Source: a candidate division WOR-3 bacterium
GTDB taxonomy: Bacteria > Hydrothermota > Tepidihabitantia > Tepidihabitantales > Tepidihabitantaceae
NCBI GenBank assembly: GCA_013177935.1
Contig: JABLXZ010000001.1
Coordinates: 99,794 to 163,793, forward strand
Direction: 5' to 3'
Length of the DNA: 64,000 nt
The position numbers and the translations under genes are program-made. This document shows, in pieces, positions 26,079-35,027 of the stretch; position 1 is the first letter of the stretch, and every line of letters begins with the position of its first letter. The notes beneath the pieces are model-generated. The model made no database searches, was not told the origin of the DNA, and saw nothing but the letters and a program-made list of their open reading frames with translations.

Positions 26079-27169
26079 TGCGACGCCGGCGTGGTAAGAT
26101 AAATCGCTGGGTGATTTTTGTTCTGGCGCTAATCGCCCTGTTATTTTATTTTATCGAGACACGAACAAAACGGACGGTGCCGAGCCGCTGGTACGAAACA
26201 AAAATTGCCGCTGCCCGGTTGTCAGCAAAGGCGTTTGAGGTGGTGCGGAACTACCGGTTGAATGAACTCCATCTACCGATTGACTCGGTTAATGACCCGA
26301 ACTTAACCGGTCTGGTCGGGGTTCAATATTCCCAGATTACCTATGGGAGAACCGATTTGAGCGATGCTTTGACGACCACCAACCCGAACTTCAGTGCCGC
26401 CCTAATTGAGATGTTTTACAAAGCCGGTGCCAAAGCCGGTGATACCGTGGCGATAAACTGGGATGGAACATATCCAGCGTTAAATATCCAGATTCTGGCG
26501 GTGGCAAAGACCTTAGGTCTAATACCGGTGATTGTTACCGACCAGAGTGCCGGGATGTGGGGGGCAAACTATCCGGGCTGGACCTGGCTTGAGATTGAGC
26601 AAGTTCTGCGTCAAGCCGGACTATGGGATTTTTCAAGTGTCCTGGCAACCCGGGGTGGAGAGACCGATGATGGTCGGGGGTTTTCGCCCGAAGGCAGGAT
26701 GATTCTTGACAGCGTGGCAAAGTTAACCGGTGTGCCGTTGTTTGTGCCAGAGTCGCTCTCCAAAGCGGTCACAAAACGGGCGGCGATTTTTGAACGGTGC
26801 CGGCTTCTGGTTGCAGTGGGTCAGGCAAGTTCCAATTCCGGTGACCCACTTGTGCGGTTGCCATCAAGAGTAATTACCGAACGCATCGCCAAAGCCGGAA
26901 CCGGGATTGTTGCCGAATTTTTAAACCGGAGATTGCCGGTGATACACATTGGTAGCCCAAGGCGAGTTGCCAGTGATTACCGCTTGCCGATTGCACCGGT
27001 GCCGCTGGGCGAGATTGGCAAGGGCAGGTTGTTTTACGAAGCGCGTTACTCGGTTGTCGGTGCGCTCCTTCTGGCAATAGTTCTGTTCGGTCTATTATTT
27101 CTAATCGTCCGGTATGAGATTGAGTACTACTTTGGTGTTCGGGGTGAAGATGATGGGGAGGCGGTATGA
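26078..27169 (+). CDS. pgsW: Poly-gamma-glutamate system protein, PgsW-like
   Basis: The 363-residue protein belongs by pattern to the proteins that accompany PgsB/PgsC in many thermophiles and uncultured phyla. It has a basic N-terminus and a membrane helix (WVIFVLALIALLFYF), then an extracytoplasmic domain with LVGVQYSQITYGRTDLSDALTTTNPNFSAALIEMF. A second membrane helix lies near the C-terminus (VGALLLAIVLFGLLFLIV). Its biochemical role is not established. It is translationally coupled to pgsC (one-base overlap) and overlaps the next gene by four bases. Confidence 0.88.
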   Translation: MRRRRGKINRWVIFVLALIALLFYFIETRTKRTVPSRWYETKIAAARLSAKAFEVVRNYRLNELHLPIDSVNDPNLTGLVGVQYSQITYGRTDLSDALTTTNPNFSAALIEMFYKAGAKAGDTVAINWDGTYPALNIQILAVAKTLGLIPVIVTDQSAGMWGANYPGWTWLEIEQVLRQAGLWDFSSVLATRGGETDDGRGFSPEGRMILDSVAKLTGVPLFVPESLSKAVTKRAAIFERCRLLVAVGQASSNSGDPLVRLPSRVITERIAKAGTGIVAEFLNRRLPVIHIGSPRRVASDYRLPIAPVPLGEIGKGRLFYEARYSVVGALLLAIVLFGLLFLIVRYEIEYYFGVRGEDDGEAV

Positions 27170-28065
27170 TGAGACCGGTTAGCATGTTGACTGTTTTGTG
27201 CCTGACCGGTTTAGTCGCGGCGGCGCAGATTCAGCCGTTTGGCCAGCCGGCTAAAGTTCAGTTGAATGTTATCAAGCGGGTACCGGTTGACTACTACCTT
27301 TTGACTGGAGACCAGCCGCTGACCTTTAACATAAGCACCGTTTCCGATACCGGAAACTGGCTGCGGATTTACACCCGTTTGTGGTGGCAGAATCGGCAGG
27401 AAGATAAGGCGGTTTATTCAATCCTGTTTATTAAGGGCGGTCAGCGCCAGCGGTTCCGTCTTGAGACCGAACGGTCGAATAAAACACTGGGACCAGCAGG
27501 CCAGCAACTTGGTAAGTGGCGCTCTTTTTTTGTAAAACTGATGCCCGGTGATTCAAACTTCAAACTGGTTTTGGACAGTGCTCAGTCTGATACCGTGGCT
27601 ATACGGCTGGCGTTTGAGACGCCTGCGGTCTGGGAGAGGTTGACAGTTTCGGGTAGTAAAGGTTTGACAGTTATTACCAAACAGGGTAGTGAAACGATGC
27701 GCCGAAGTGGTTACTATCATATTATTCGTGATGAGCCCTGTGAAGTCAGTTTTTCCGGCTCTGGTCCGGTTCGGTTGCGGGTGCGGTTGAATTTTGACCC
27801 GACAATGCGCGGTGAGCAAGTGTTCGGGATTGCGGTTCAGGAGGATGGCAAATTAATTACGGAAAGGAGTTTTAGAGTGAAGAAGGCGCTTACCGCGCGC
27901 TATGAGGAGATGAGCGATGTTGTTCCTTCGGTGGAGCGGGTGTTGAAGTTTGATTTGAAACCGGGTGCGCACCGGCTCAAGATTGTCCTGCAGGGTACGA
28001 CCGCAAAAGGCGGGGCATTGATGATTGAAAGACTTGTAAAGGAAACAGGTTATGGCCAGGATTAA
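27166..28065 (+). CDS. Secreted protein of the pgs operon, unknown function
   Basis: The 299-residue protein has a signal peptide (MMRPVSMLTVLCLTGLVAAAQ). The mature part reads as two beta-sandwich-like halves, for example YYLLTGDQPLTFNIS and RIYTRLWWQN, then YYHIIRDEPCEVSFSGSG. I do not recognise a family. It overlaps pgsW (4 bases) and the next gene (14 bases), so it is an integral part of the operon and probably acts outside the inner membrane, next to the polymer ligase or its product. Confidence 0.75.
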   Translation: MMRPVSMLTVLCLTGLVAAAQIQPFGQPAKVQLNVIKRVPVDYYLLTGDQPLTFNISTVSDTGNWLRIYTRLWWQNRQEDKAVYSILFIKGGQRQRFRLETERSNKTLGPAGQQLGKWRSFFVKLMPGDSNFKLVLDSAQSDTVAIRLAFETPAVWERLTVSGSKGLTVITKQGSETMRRSGYYHIIRDEPCEVSFSGSGPVRLRVRLNFDPTMRGEQVFGIAVQEDGKLITERSFRVKKALTARYEEMSDVVPSVERVLKFDLKPGAHRLKIVLQGTTAKGGALMIERLVKETGYGQD

Positions 28066-29083
28066 ACCGGTAGTGCTTTTTTTGTTTTTGGCGACTGTTG
28101 CCCGGGGTGCGGATTTGTGGCGCACGGTCTGGGAGGCGGATGTTAAATACCATAACAACATCTTTCTTTTTTCCCCATCAGATATTGAGGTGTTCCGGCA
28201 GCGCGAGAATCCGGCACGATTTCCATACAAAACGCTTGATGATGTTGATGTAACAGTCTCTGGACAGTTAGCCTGGATGGGAACGAAAGGTTTTGAGCCG
28301 CAACTCGGTTTGAAAGTTCACCAGTTCATTATGAATTCAGAGAAGAGTTACGGACTGGTGACCTGCCGGATAAAACAGGATTTGGGAAAAGTTGGGACGG
28401 CTAAACTTTCTTTGGTATGGATGCCGAACTATCTGATTCGGTATTATCGCGATAATACCGTCAAGAGCGCTGTGCGGTATGCTGCGTGCCGTTTTAGTGA
28501 GTACCTGTTCGGGTTTGATTTTGAGCGGCAGTTCGGTCCGTTTACCCTGCAACCAGAATACCGTTTTGAAACAGACGATTACATTGCACCGTTTGACTAT
28601 TACGACACCAGGGCGCACCGGACCGGTATTTCAATCGACTGGTGCCCCTGGTCCAACTTTATGCTCAGCGGCGAGTACCGGTTCAAATGGGCAAGGGCAA
28701 AAGGTCCAACGCCGGATATATCTTACGACGAACAGCAGATTGGTTTTCAGGTGGCAAGTAGACCCAGAAGGTTTAATCGGTTCGCAATTAACGCCGGCTA
28801 CAACTGGTCTTATCGGCGTTACACAGCAACTGAAGATGAAACACACGCCGGCAGGATTGACGAAATTCAGGAGATAACCGTGGGCGCCGAATACCGGTTA
28901 AAACCGGTTACACTTTCCTTCACATATCAGCTGGAGTGGCGTGAAGTCAGTTCCCCTTACCAGAACGAGATTGACGAAATAAAGAATTACCGGGCGAGTG
29001 CATTCAGTTTTGGTGCCCGCCTGCCCCTTAAAATCGGTGCGGGCGCAAAGGCACAAAAAGGAAAGAAAGGGGGAGAAAGGTGA
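28052..29083 (+). CDS. Outer-membrane beta-barrel-like protein of the pgs operon
   Basis: The 343-residue protein has a signal peptide (MARIKPVVLFLFLATVARGA). The mature chain is rich in aromatic residues spaced for amphipathic strands: LSLVWMPNYLIRYYRDNT, YRFETDDYIAPFDYYDTRAHR, FAINAGYNWSYRRY and TLSFTYQLEWREV. This suggests a small outer-membrane barrel. The C-terminus has a Lys/Gly tail rather than a terminal aromatic. It lies between two secreted-protein genes of the operon and overlaps both. A porin or export role for a polymer is possible but not shown. Confidence 0.7.
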   Translation: MARIKPVVLFLFLATVARGADLWRTVWEADVKYHNNIFLFSPSDIEVFRQRENPARFPYKTLDDVDVTVSGQLAWMGTKGFEPQLGLKVHQFIMNSEKSYGLVTCRIKQDLGKVGTAKLSLVWMPNYLIRYYRDNTVKSAVRYAACRFSEYLFGFDFERQFGPFTLQPEYRFETDDYIAPFDYYDTRAHRTGISIDWCPWSNFMLSGEYRFKWARAKGPTPDISYDEQQIGFQVASRPRRFNRFAINAGYNWSYRRYTATEDETHAGRIDEIQEITVGAEYRLKPVTLSFTYQLEWREVSSPYQNEIDEIKNYRASAFSFGARLPLKIGAGAKAQKGKKGGER

Positions 29084-30333
29084 AAACGGCGGGCAAATTG
29101 GTTTACCGGCTGTTTTTTTTACTGACGGTAGTCTTTACCGGCTTTGGGGTTTACTGTATTCGTCCCCTGCCTGCTCCGGGTAAAGTGGTGTTGAATCTTC
29201 CAGCACCGGATGCGGTTTTAAATTCGGCAGAAGTTACATTTCAATGGGAAGATGTTGGTGCCGACTCTTATCTGTTACAGGTTGCTCAGGATAGCAAGTT
29301 TAAAAGTTTGGTGGTTGATGATACGGTTGCCGGATATTCGGTGACGGTCAGGTTGAAGACCGATGGTAACTATTTCTGGCGGGTAAAGGCACAGAGCGAA
29401 GAAGGGATTTGGGGTGACTGGTCCGAAACCGGTTCGTTTACGATTCAACGGTTTGCTCTTGTCGGTACGGCCAAGACTACCGGCTATCCTCATAATATTG
29501 CGATTGCCGAAAACCGGGCTTATGTGGCGGATGGTCAGGCTGGTCTGGCGGTTTTTGATATTTCCAATCCTGAGGCGCCGGTGTTTATGGGCGGCTATCT
29601 GGACTCACTGAATGTCGCCTGGGGCGTTGCGGTGCAAGACAGTCTGGCGTTTCTTGCCTATGGTTATAAGGAACTTTTGATTTTAAATGTCCGCCAGCCC
29701 GAGAGTATTAAGGTTACTGGCGTTCTTGAGTACCCGCAACCCGGTTATGGTTACAATCTGGTATTGCAGGACACCTGGGTTTACATCGCGGCGGGCGCTC
29801 AGTTTATCGCCGCATCAGTAAGCGACCCGCGTTATCCCAACCTCCGGTTTCAATACTATTACCCGCGTGACTGCCGGGATGTTGCTTTGCGTGCGCCCTG
29901 GGCTTTTGTCGCCTGTGAACAGTTAGGCGTTGCTGCCTGGCGTCTTGACACCTTTCCACCGGTACAGGTCGGAAGTTTTGATACGCCAGGAAACGCCCGC
30001 GGCATTGCGGTCCGGGATAACCATATTTTTGTCGCGGATGGGCGTACTGGGTTAATAGTTCTTGATGGGTCGGAGCCGGATAGTATCAAGGTGCTGAGTA
30101 CATTAGCCCTTGAGGGATATGCAAATTCAGTTGTGATAGACGATAGCCTGGTGATAGTTTCCTGCGGTTCCGGTGGAGTTGCAATTGTGAACTGTGTTCA
30201 GCCTGAATCACCCGAACTGGTGGCACAGATAAAAACCCCATATGCGTATGCGGCGGGAGTATCTGCCAACCATCACTATTATCTGATTTGTGACCGGGAT
30301 TGGGGAATTGTAACTATCAGGAAGGAGGAATGA
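29080..30333 (+). CDS. LVIVD-repeat beta-propeller protein with fibronectin-like domain
   Basis: The 417-residue protein (GTG start behind GGAGAAAGG) has an N-terminal hydrophobic signal or anchor (VYRLFFLLTVVFTGFGVY). A fibronectin-type III-like domain spans about residues 38-125 (FQWEDVGADSYLLQVAQD, YFWRVKAQSEEGIWGDWSE). Seven or so LVIVD repeats follow, each with a pattern like AYVADGQAGLAVFDISNPEAP. Such propellers usually bind proteins or sugars at the surface. Its start overlaps the preceding gene by four bases, and it ends three bases before the next ATG. Confidence 0.8.
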   Translation: MKTAGKLVYRLFFLLTVVFTGFGVYCIRPLPAPGKVVLNLPAPDAVLNSAEVTFQWEDVGADSYLLQVAQDSKFKSLVVDDTVAGYSVTVRLKTDGNYFWRVKAQSEEGIWGDWSETGSFTIQRFALVGTAKTTGYPHNIAIAENRAYVADGQAGLAVFDISNPEAPVFMGGYLDSLNVAWGVAVQDSLAFLAYGYKELLILNVRQPESIKVTGVLEYPQPGYGYNLVLQDTWVYIAAGAQFIAASVSDPRYPNLRFQYYYPRDCRDVALRAPWAFVACEQLGVAAWRLDTFPPVQVGSFDTPGNARGIAVRDNHIFVADGRTGLIVLDGSEPDSIKVLSTLALEGYANSVVIDDSLVIVSCGSGGVAIVNCVQPESPELVAQIKTPYAYAAGVSANHHYYLICDRDWGIVTIRKEE

Positions 30334-30335
30334 TA

Positions 30336-33300
30336 ATGACCGGGTTGGGAATTTTACTTCTTGTCTTTGGTGCGCACAGTTTTATTGACAGTCCTGTTTC
30401 GGTTTCTTTCCGGTCTCAAACTTTAAATATCACTGTAACACCTCAAGAATCAATTACTGCTAATGCGATTCTTGTTCCAGCACCGGGCGCGGTTTTACCA
30501 GAAGTTTCTTCTGCCCAGAACTGCCAATGGTTTTTTGGCAGGGTGATGAAGGCAGGGGGAGTTGAGGTTGTTCCCTTGATTGTTGTACCCGAAGGTGATA
30601 ACAAGGCAGAGTTAGAACTGAAATTGGTGCAATCGATTGATAAGCGTTGGATGGATAACCCGATGGCGCGTTTGTTATTTCCCTGGTCGAGCGGCTGGGA
30701 AAACAACAATGAAGAAATTGGTTATCTGATTATTGTCCCGGACGATTTTTATGACCACATTCTGCCCTTAGCGCGGTGGAAGGAACTTAAAGGGTTTAAG
30801 GTGTGGGTCAAAAAGACATCAGAGACCGGAACACAGCGGGATGAGATACGGAATTTCATCAGCAACGCCTATGCGACCTGGAACCCAAAACCGACCTATG
30901 TGCTGTTAGTAGGAGCGATAAACAAAATTCCTGCTTTTCCGACACCGGGTGCAACTTCCTGCGTAACCGACCATACCTACTCTTTGGTGGATGGTGATGA
31001 CCACCTTGCGGACCTGTTTGTTGGCAGACTCCCGGCAGCGAATGTGTCAGAACTGGATTGCATTGTAGCAAAAATTGTTAACTACGAATCAAACCCTTAT
31101 ATGGCTGATACATCCTGGTTTCATCAGGCGTTGATGGTCGGCACAAGTTATCAGGAAGGCGGTACACCCGCGGTTACGGCACTGGTTACAAAGCGACGCA
31201 TCCGCGAGCAACTTCTGAGGCGCGGATTTCATAAGGTTGACACCGTATTCTATCCGCCCACGCTTTCTGGTCGGGGACCGGTTGACAGCGCGGTTAATTC
31301 CGGAGTTTTGTTTGTCAATGGTAGAGGCTGGGGTCAAACAAGAATGTGGAACTATCCGCAGTTTGAGATTAACGATGTTTATAACCTGAATAATGGATGG
31401 AAGTTGCCGGTCATTACCAGTCTTTACTGCGGCACCGGTAATTACGGCGCAAACCCCTGTTTTGGTGAGGCGTGGCTGCGTGCCGGTACCCCTACCAATC
31501 CCAAGGGAGGGGTTGCATTCTGGGGGACATCTTATACCGGCACCTCAACCCGCTGGAACAACTGTATGGACTACGGGATTTATCGGGCGATATTTGACCG
31601 CAATGTTACGACCACAGGACCGGCGATGTACTGCGGGAAACTGGAGCAGTTGATGAACTTTCCGTTGCCCGAAGACTCTTCGGACCTGATTTTATATTTT
31701 TACACTTACAACCTTCTTGGCGATCCATCAATGGAGATGTGGACCACGGTGCCCAAAGAGGTTACCGTTTCCTACCCTGCGGTCTATCCGACTGGAAATA
31801 TTTCTTTTCCGGTTTATGTCCAGGATGCTTCGGGCAACCCGGTAAAAGACGCCCTGGTCTGTCTTTACAAGTCAGGCGAGGTGCATTCATTGATGCGAAC
31901 GAACAGCGCGGGCTGGGCACGGTTTGTCATTACCACGACGACACCGGATACGCTGTTTGTCACCGTTACCGGCAAAAATCTTAAACCCCATCTTGGTTTC
32001 AGCCTTGGTGAGGAAAGAGGGGTTCTGGTTGGCATTGCTAATTACGACCCGGAACTTGTTTCACCATCCGAGTTAGCCAATGTCTCTGTGACTTTGAAAA
32101 ATTTTGGTGTTTCACAGCCCGCGAATGGGATTCAGGCGGTTCTTTATTCTCTTGACTCTTTTTCTACGGTAGCGGACTCAATCCGGGATTATGGTACGCT
32201 TAATCCCGGAGAGGAGCGCACCGCAACACCGTTTGTGGTCCAGATTGCACCGTCCTGTACCAGTCAGCAACGATTAAATTTTGGGTTGAGGATAACAGGT
32301 GGTGACAGTGTCTGGACAACAGGGTTTTCGCTTGAGGTTGTGGGCCCGACTATGGCGGTAACCGGTTTAACGGTCTACGATGCCAATGGATTTCTTGACC
32401 CGGGGGAAACAGGAGAGTTGTCGGTACGGGTGCTGAATCGCGGTGATGTTGAAGCGCAAAATGCCACAGGAATTCTGCGTTCTTCTAACAACCGGGCAAT
32501 AGCGGTGCTTGATTCTTCAGGTTATTTTGGAACGGTTGGAGCAGGTAGCACAGGAGAGAATATTAGCGACCGGTTTGTGGTTCAAGCCGCACCGGGCATC
32601 GGTGTTGGCCGGAAGTTTCTTATGTGGTTGGTTTTCAGGAGTTCAGACGGTTTTGAGCAGACTGTAGGATTTCCGATTACAGTGGGCGAGCCAATTGCCA
32701 GCGCACCATTGGGTCCAGATTATCATGGGTATTATGGCTATGATGACACCGATATCGGTTATCAGGAGCGACCGGTTTATAACTGGGTTGAGATTGACCC
32801 TGGGCAAGGTGGGGCAGGAACCCATCTGGAACTCGGTAATGACCAGACGATACCAATTGACCTGCCGTTTACCTTCAAGTTTTATGGAACTGAGTACCGG
32901 ACCATCTCGATTGCCGATAACGGTTACATCGCAATGGGCAGCACAACTTTCAGCGACCAGTACAACTGGCACATCCCTTCGGCACAAGGACCGGACGGCT
33001 TAATTGCGGTGTTCTGGGACGACTTCCGGGCAGACACATTGGGAGCACCCGGCGTGTTCTACTATTACGACGAACCGAATCATCGTTTTATTGTCCAGTG
33101 GAGCCGTGTGTATCATATTCACGGTTTTCGCAGACCCTATATCGGGGAGCAGCAAACATTCCAGGCGATTCTATTTGACCCGGCTTTTCATCCCACAAAA
33201 ACCGGTGATGGTGCGATTGTTTGCCAGTACCTTTATGTACAGAACGATGACACATTATGGCAGAATAGTCACAATTTCGCTACAGTTGGTATTCAGAGCC

Positions 33301-33722
33301 CGAGCCACAACGATGGCTTAGAATGGACATTTGCCGGCAGTTATCCAGTAACCGCGGCTGAGGTTGTACCGGGAAGGGCGATTAAGTTCACAACCAATCC
33401 GCCAGATACATTTACCTTTGTCAGTGAAGACCAGAGCAGAGAGTTTGGCACCTTGTTTGAAGCGAAACCTAATGTTGCCCAGAGCAACGTTTCGTTTATT
33501 ATCAGAGGTATTGATGAGGGCACGGTACAGATTTTTGATGTTACCGGCAGACAGGTGCGCAGGTTTGAAGTATCTAATGCTAAACCGCAAAGTTACCTCC
33601 GCTGGGATTTAAAAGATAACAAAGGTGCGGTGGTTCCGGGTGGCGTGTATCTGGTGCAATTGACGGGAACGAGCCGCGCCGGTAAAATTTTAGAGAACAA
33701 GGCGGTTGTTGTTGTCCGTTAA
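30336..33722 (+). CDS. C25-like protein lacking the catalytic His (Trp at the site)
   Basis: The 1128-residue protein has a short signal peptide (MTGLGILLLVFGAHS) and a gingipain-like fold from about residue 130 to 480. The Cys is kept (Cys365 in TSLYCGTGNYG), but the motif that carries the catalytic His in the 19394 protein (RGHG) reads RGWG, with Trp332. Downstream are a CARDB-like module (GFLDPGETGELSVRVLNRGD), a jelly-roll module with YRTISIADNGYIAMG and AVFWDDFRADTLGAPGVFYYYD, and a FlgD-like C-terminal domain. ATG 30336 is preferred because AAGGAGGA lies at 30322-30329; ATG 30330 is too close. It is probably a structural or binding protein rather than a normal protease. Confidence 0.82.
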   Translation: MTGLGILLLVFGAHSFIDSPVSVSFRSQTLNITVTPQESITANAILVPAPGAVLPEVSSAQNCQWFFGRVMKAGGVEVVPLIVVPEGDNKAELELKLVQSIDKRWMDNPMARLLFPWSSGWENNNEEIGYLIIVPDDFYDHILPLARWKELKGFKVWVKKTSETGTQRDEIRNFISNAYATWNPKPTYVLLVGAINKIPAFPTPGATSCVTDHTYSLVDGDDHLADLFVGRLPAANVSELDCIVAKIVNYESNPYMADTSWFHQALMVGTSYQEGGTPAVTALVTKRRIREQLLRRGFHKVDTVFYPPTLSGRGPVDSAVNSGVLFVNGRGWGQTRMWNYPQFEINDVYNLNNGWKLPVITSLYCGTGNYGANPCFGEAWLRAGTPTNPKGGVAFWGTSYTGTSTRWNNCMDYGIYRAIFDRNVTTTGPAMYCGKLEQLMNFPLPEDSSDLILYFYTYNLLGDPSMEMWTTVPKEVTVSYPAVYPTGNISFPVYVQDASGNPVKDALVCLYKSGEVHSLMRTNSAGWARFVITTTTPDTLFVTVTGKNLKPHLGFSLGEERGVLVGIANYDPELVSPSELANVSVTLKNFGVSQPANGIQAVLYSLDSFSTVADSIRDYGTLNPGEERTATPFVVQIAPSCTSQQRLNFGLRITGGDSVWTTGFSLEVVGPTMAVTGLTVYDANGFLDPGETGELSVRVLNRGDVEAQNATGILRSSNNRAIAVLDSSGYFGTVGAGSTGENISDRFVVQAAPGIGVGRKFLMWLVFRSSDGFEQTVGFPITVGEPIASAPLGPDYHGYYGYDDTDIGYQERPVYNWVEIDPGQGGAGTHLELGNDQTIPIDLPFTFKFYGTEYRTISIADNGYIAMGSTTFSDQYNWHIPSAQGPDGLIAVFWDDFRADTLGAPGVFYYYDEPNHRFIVQWSRVYHIHGFRRPYIGEQQTFQAILFDPAFHPTKTGDGAIVCQYLYVQNDDTLWQNSHNFATVGIQSPSHNDGLEWTFAGSYPVTAAEVVPGRAIKFTTNPPDTFTFVSEDQSREFGTLFEAKPNVAQSNVSFIIRGIDEGTVQIFDVTGRQVRRFEVSNAKPQSYLRWDLKDNKGAVVPGGVYLVQLTGTSRAGKILENKAVVVVR

Positions 33723-33737
33723 AAAGAAAGGGGTGTT

Positions 33738-35027
33738 ATGAAGAGGTTGGTCTTAATCCTTGGTTTTCTTGCAATCATCGCGTCTTCCTGGGCGCTTATC
33801 TTCCACGGTGTCGCAACACCGCCCGGTGGAGAGCACGCCTGGGTTGTGACGATTGAAACTACCGCAGTGTTTCACTCAACCGATTTTGGTTCATCCTGGG
33901 AACCGGTTGAGATTCCTACAATCCGGGACTTTTTTGATGTTTTCTTTTTAACTCCGGATTCAGGCTGGACCTCGGGCAGGTCAGGTGATATCTGGCGAAC
34001 CATCGATGGCGGGGACAGCTGGTCAAGGGTTAATCTCGGTGGTCCGAAACATGCAGCACGCATCAGATTTTTTGACCCTGAGTTTGGCTGGGCAGCAGGT
34101 GGCGATATCGTTCAGTTGAAAAGTACAACCGGTGGTGCCGAATGGGAGCAGATATTTTTAAGGGTTCCGCCATTTCCCGCCGGAGATACCGCTGAGTTTC
34201 AAGGGGTCTGGTTTGTTGACCGGAATTATGGCTGGTTGGTTGCCGGTCACTGGCCCAGTGGCGATACATTTTTAGGTGGACAAGGAGTCATTGCTCGAAC
34301 CAGAGATGGAGGCACCGCAGATAACTGGGAGGTGTTACGCCGCGATAACAACTACGACTTTTATGATGTTTATTTCGCAGACAGCTTGCGAGGCTGGGTT
34401 GTCGGCGGTGATGACCGGAATTTCCGGGCGGTCGTTTTACATACGACCGATGGTGGAAATACCTGGGTTGAGCAGACGGTTCCGGCTGAGGCGCGGTTTC
34501 TGCGTGCGCTAAAGTTCATCAGTCCAACAAAGGGCTGGGCTTGTGGCAGAAATGGTACAATAATCCACACTTCAGATGGTGGAAATACCTGGGTTAGTCA
34601 GATTTCCGGTGCTGATAGTACCCTTTTTGACATCGATTTTGCCGATTCGCTGCGCGGTATGGCTTCAGGAAACGGTGTTGTGGTAAGGACGATTGATGGT
34701 GGTGCGACCTGGCAGGTTTGCTTTAGTGGATTGGAGGAAGGGAGTAATGGGCGGTTGTTTAAAGGGCAGGCTATCCGGTGTCTGGGCACAGTGGGTCGGA
34801 CGATAACTTTTGTAATCGATGAGCAAAATCGGCAGGGCACGATTGAAGTTTATGACCTGTTTGGCCGTCAGTTGGCAATCCTTGGTTTTGGCAACAATAC
34901 AAAGTCTGTGGTCTGGAATGGCAGTGGTTTTGATGGTCAGCCGGTTAAATCCGGTGTCTATTTTGCTCGGCTGAAAGGGGTGTTAAATTCGGGTGTGAGG
35001 TTTGTGTTTATCAGGAGCGAAAATTAA
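33738..35027 (+). CDS. Ycf48/BNR-type beta-propeller secreted protein
   Basis: The 429-residue protein has a signal peptide (MKRLVLILGFLAIIASSWA) and at least six repeats of the form GWxxGxxGxIxxTxDGGxxW: WTSGRSGDIWRTIDGGDSW, then WVVGGDDRNFRAVVLHTTDGGNTW and WACGRNGTIIHTSDGGNTW. These are typical of Ycf48-like and BNR propellers. The last 80 residues form a FlgD-like domain (GTIEVYDLFGRQLAIL, GQPVKSGVYFARLKG). It sits between the two altered C25 genes and abuts the second one exactly (stop at 35027, next ATG at 35028), so a joint function is likely. Confidence 0.83.
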   Translation: MKRLVLILGFLAIIASSWALIFHGVATPPGGEHAWVVTIETTAVFHSTDFGSSWEPVEIPTIRDFFDVFFLTPDSGWTSGRSGDIWRTIDGGDSWSRVNLGGPKHAARIRFFDPEFGWAAGGDIVQLKSTTGGAEWEQIFLRVPPFPAGDTAEFQGVWFVDRNYGWLVAGHWPSGDTFLGGQGVIARTRDGGTADNWEVLRRDNNYDFYDVYFADSLRGWVVGGDDRNFRAVVLHTTDGGNTWVEQTVPAEARFLRALKFISPTKGWACGRNGTIIHTSDGGNTWVSQISGADSTLFDIDFADSLRGMASGNGVVVRTIDGGATWQVCFSGLEEGSNGRLFKGQAIRCLGTVGRTITFVIDEQNRQGTIEVYDLFGRQLAILGFGNNTKSVVWNGSGFDGQPVKSGVYFARLKGVLNSGVRFVFIRSEN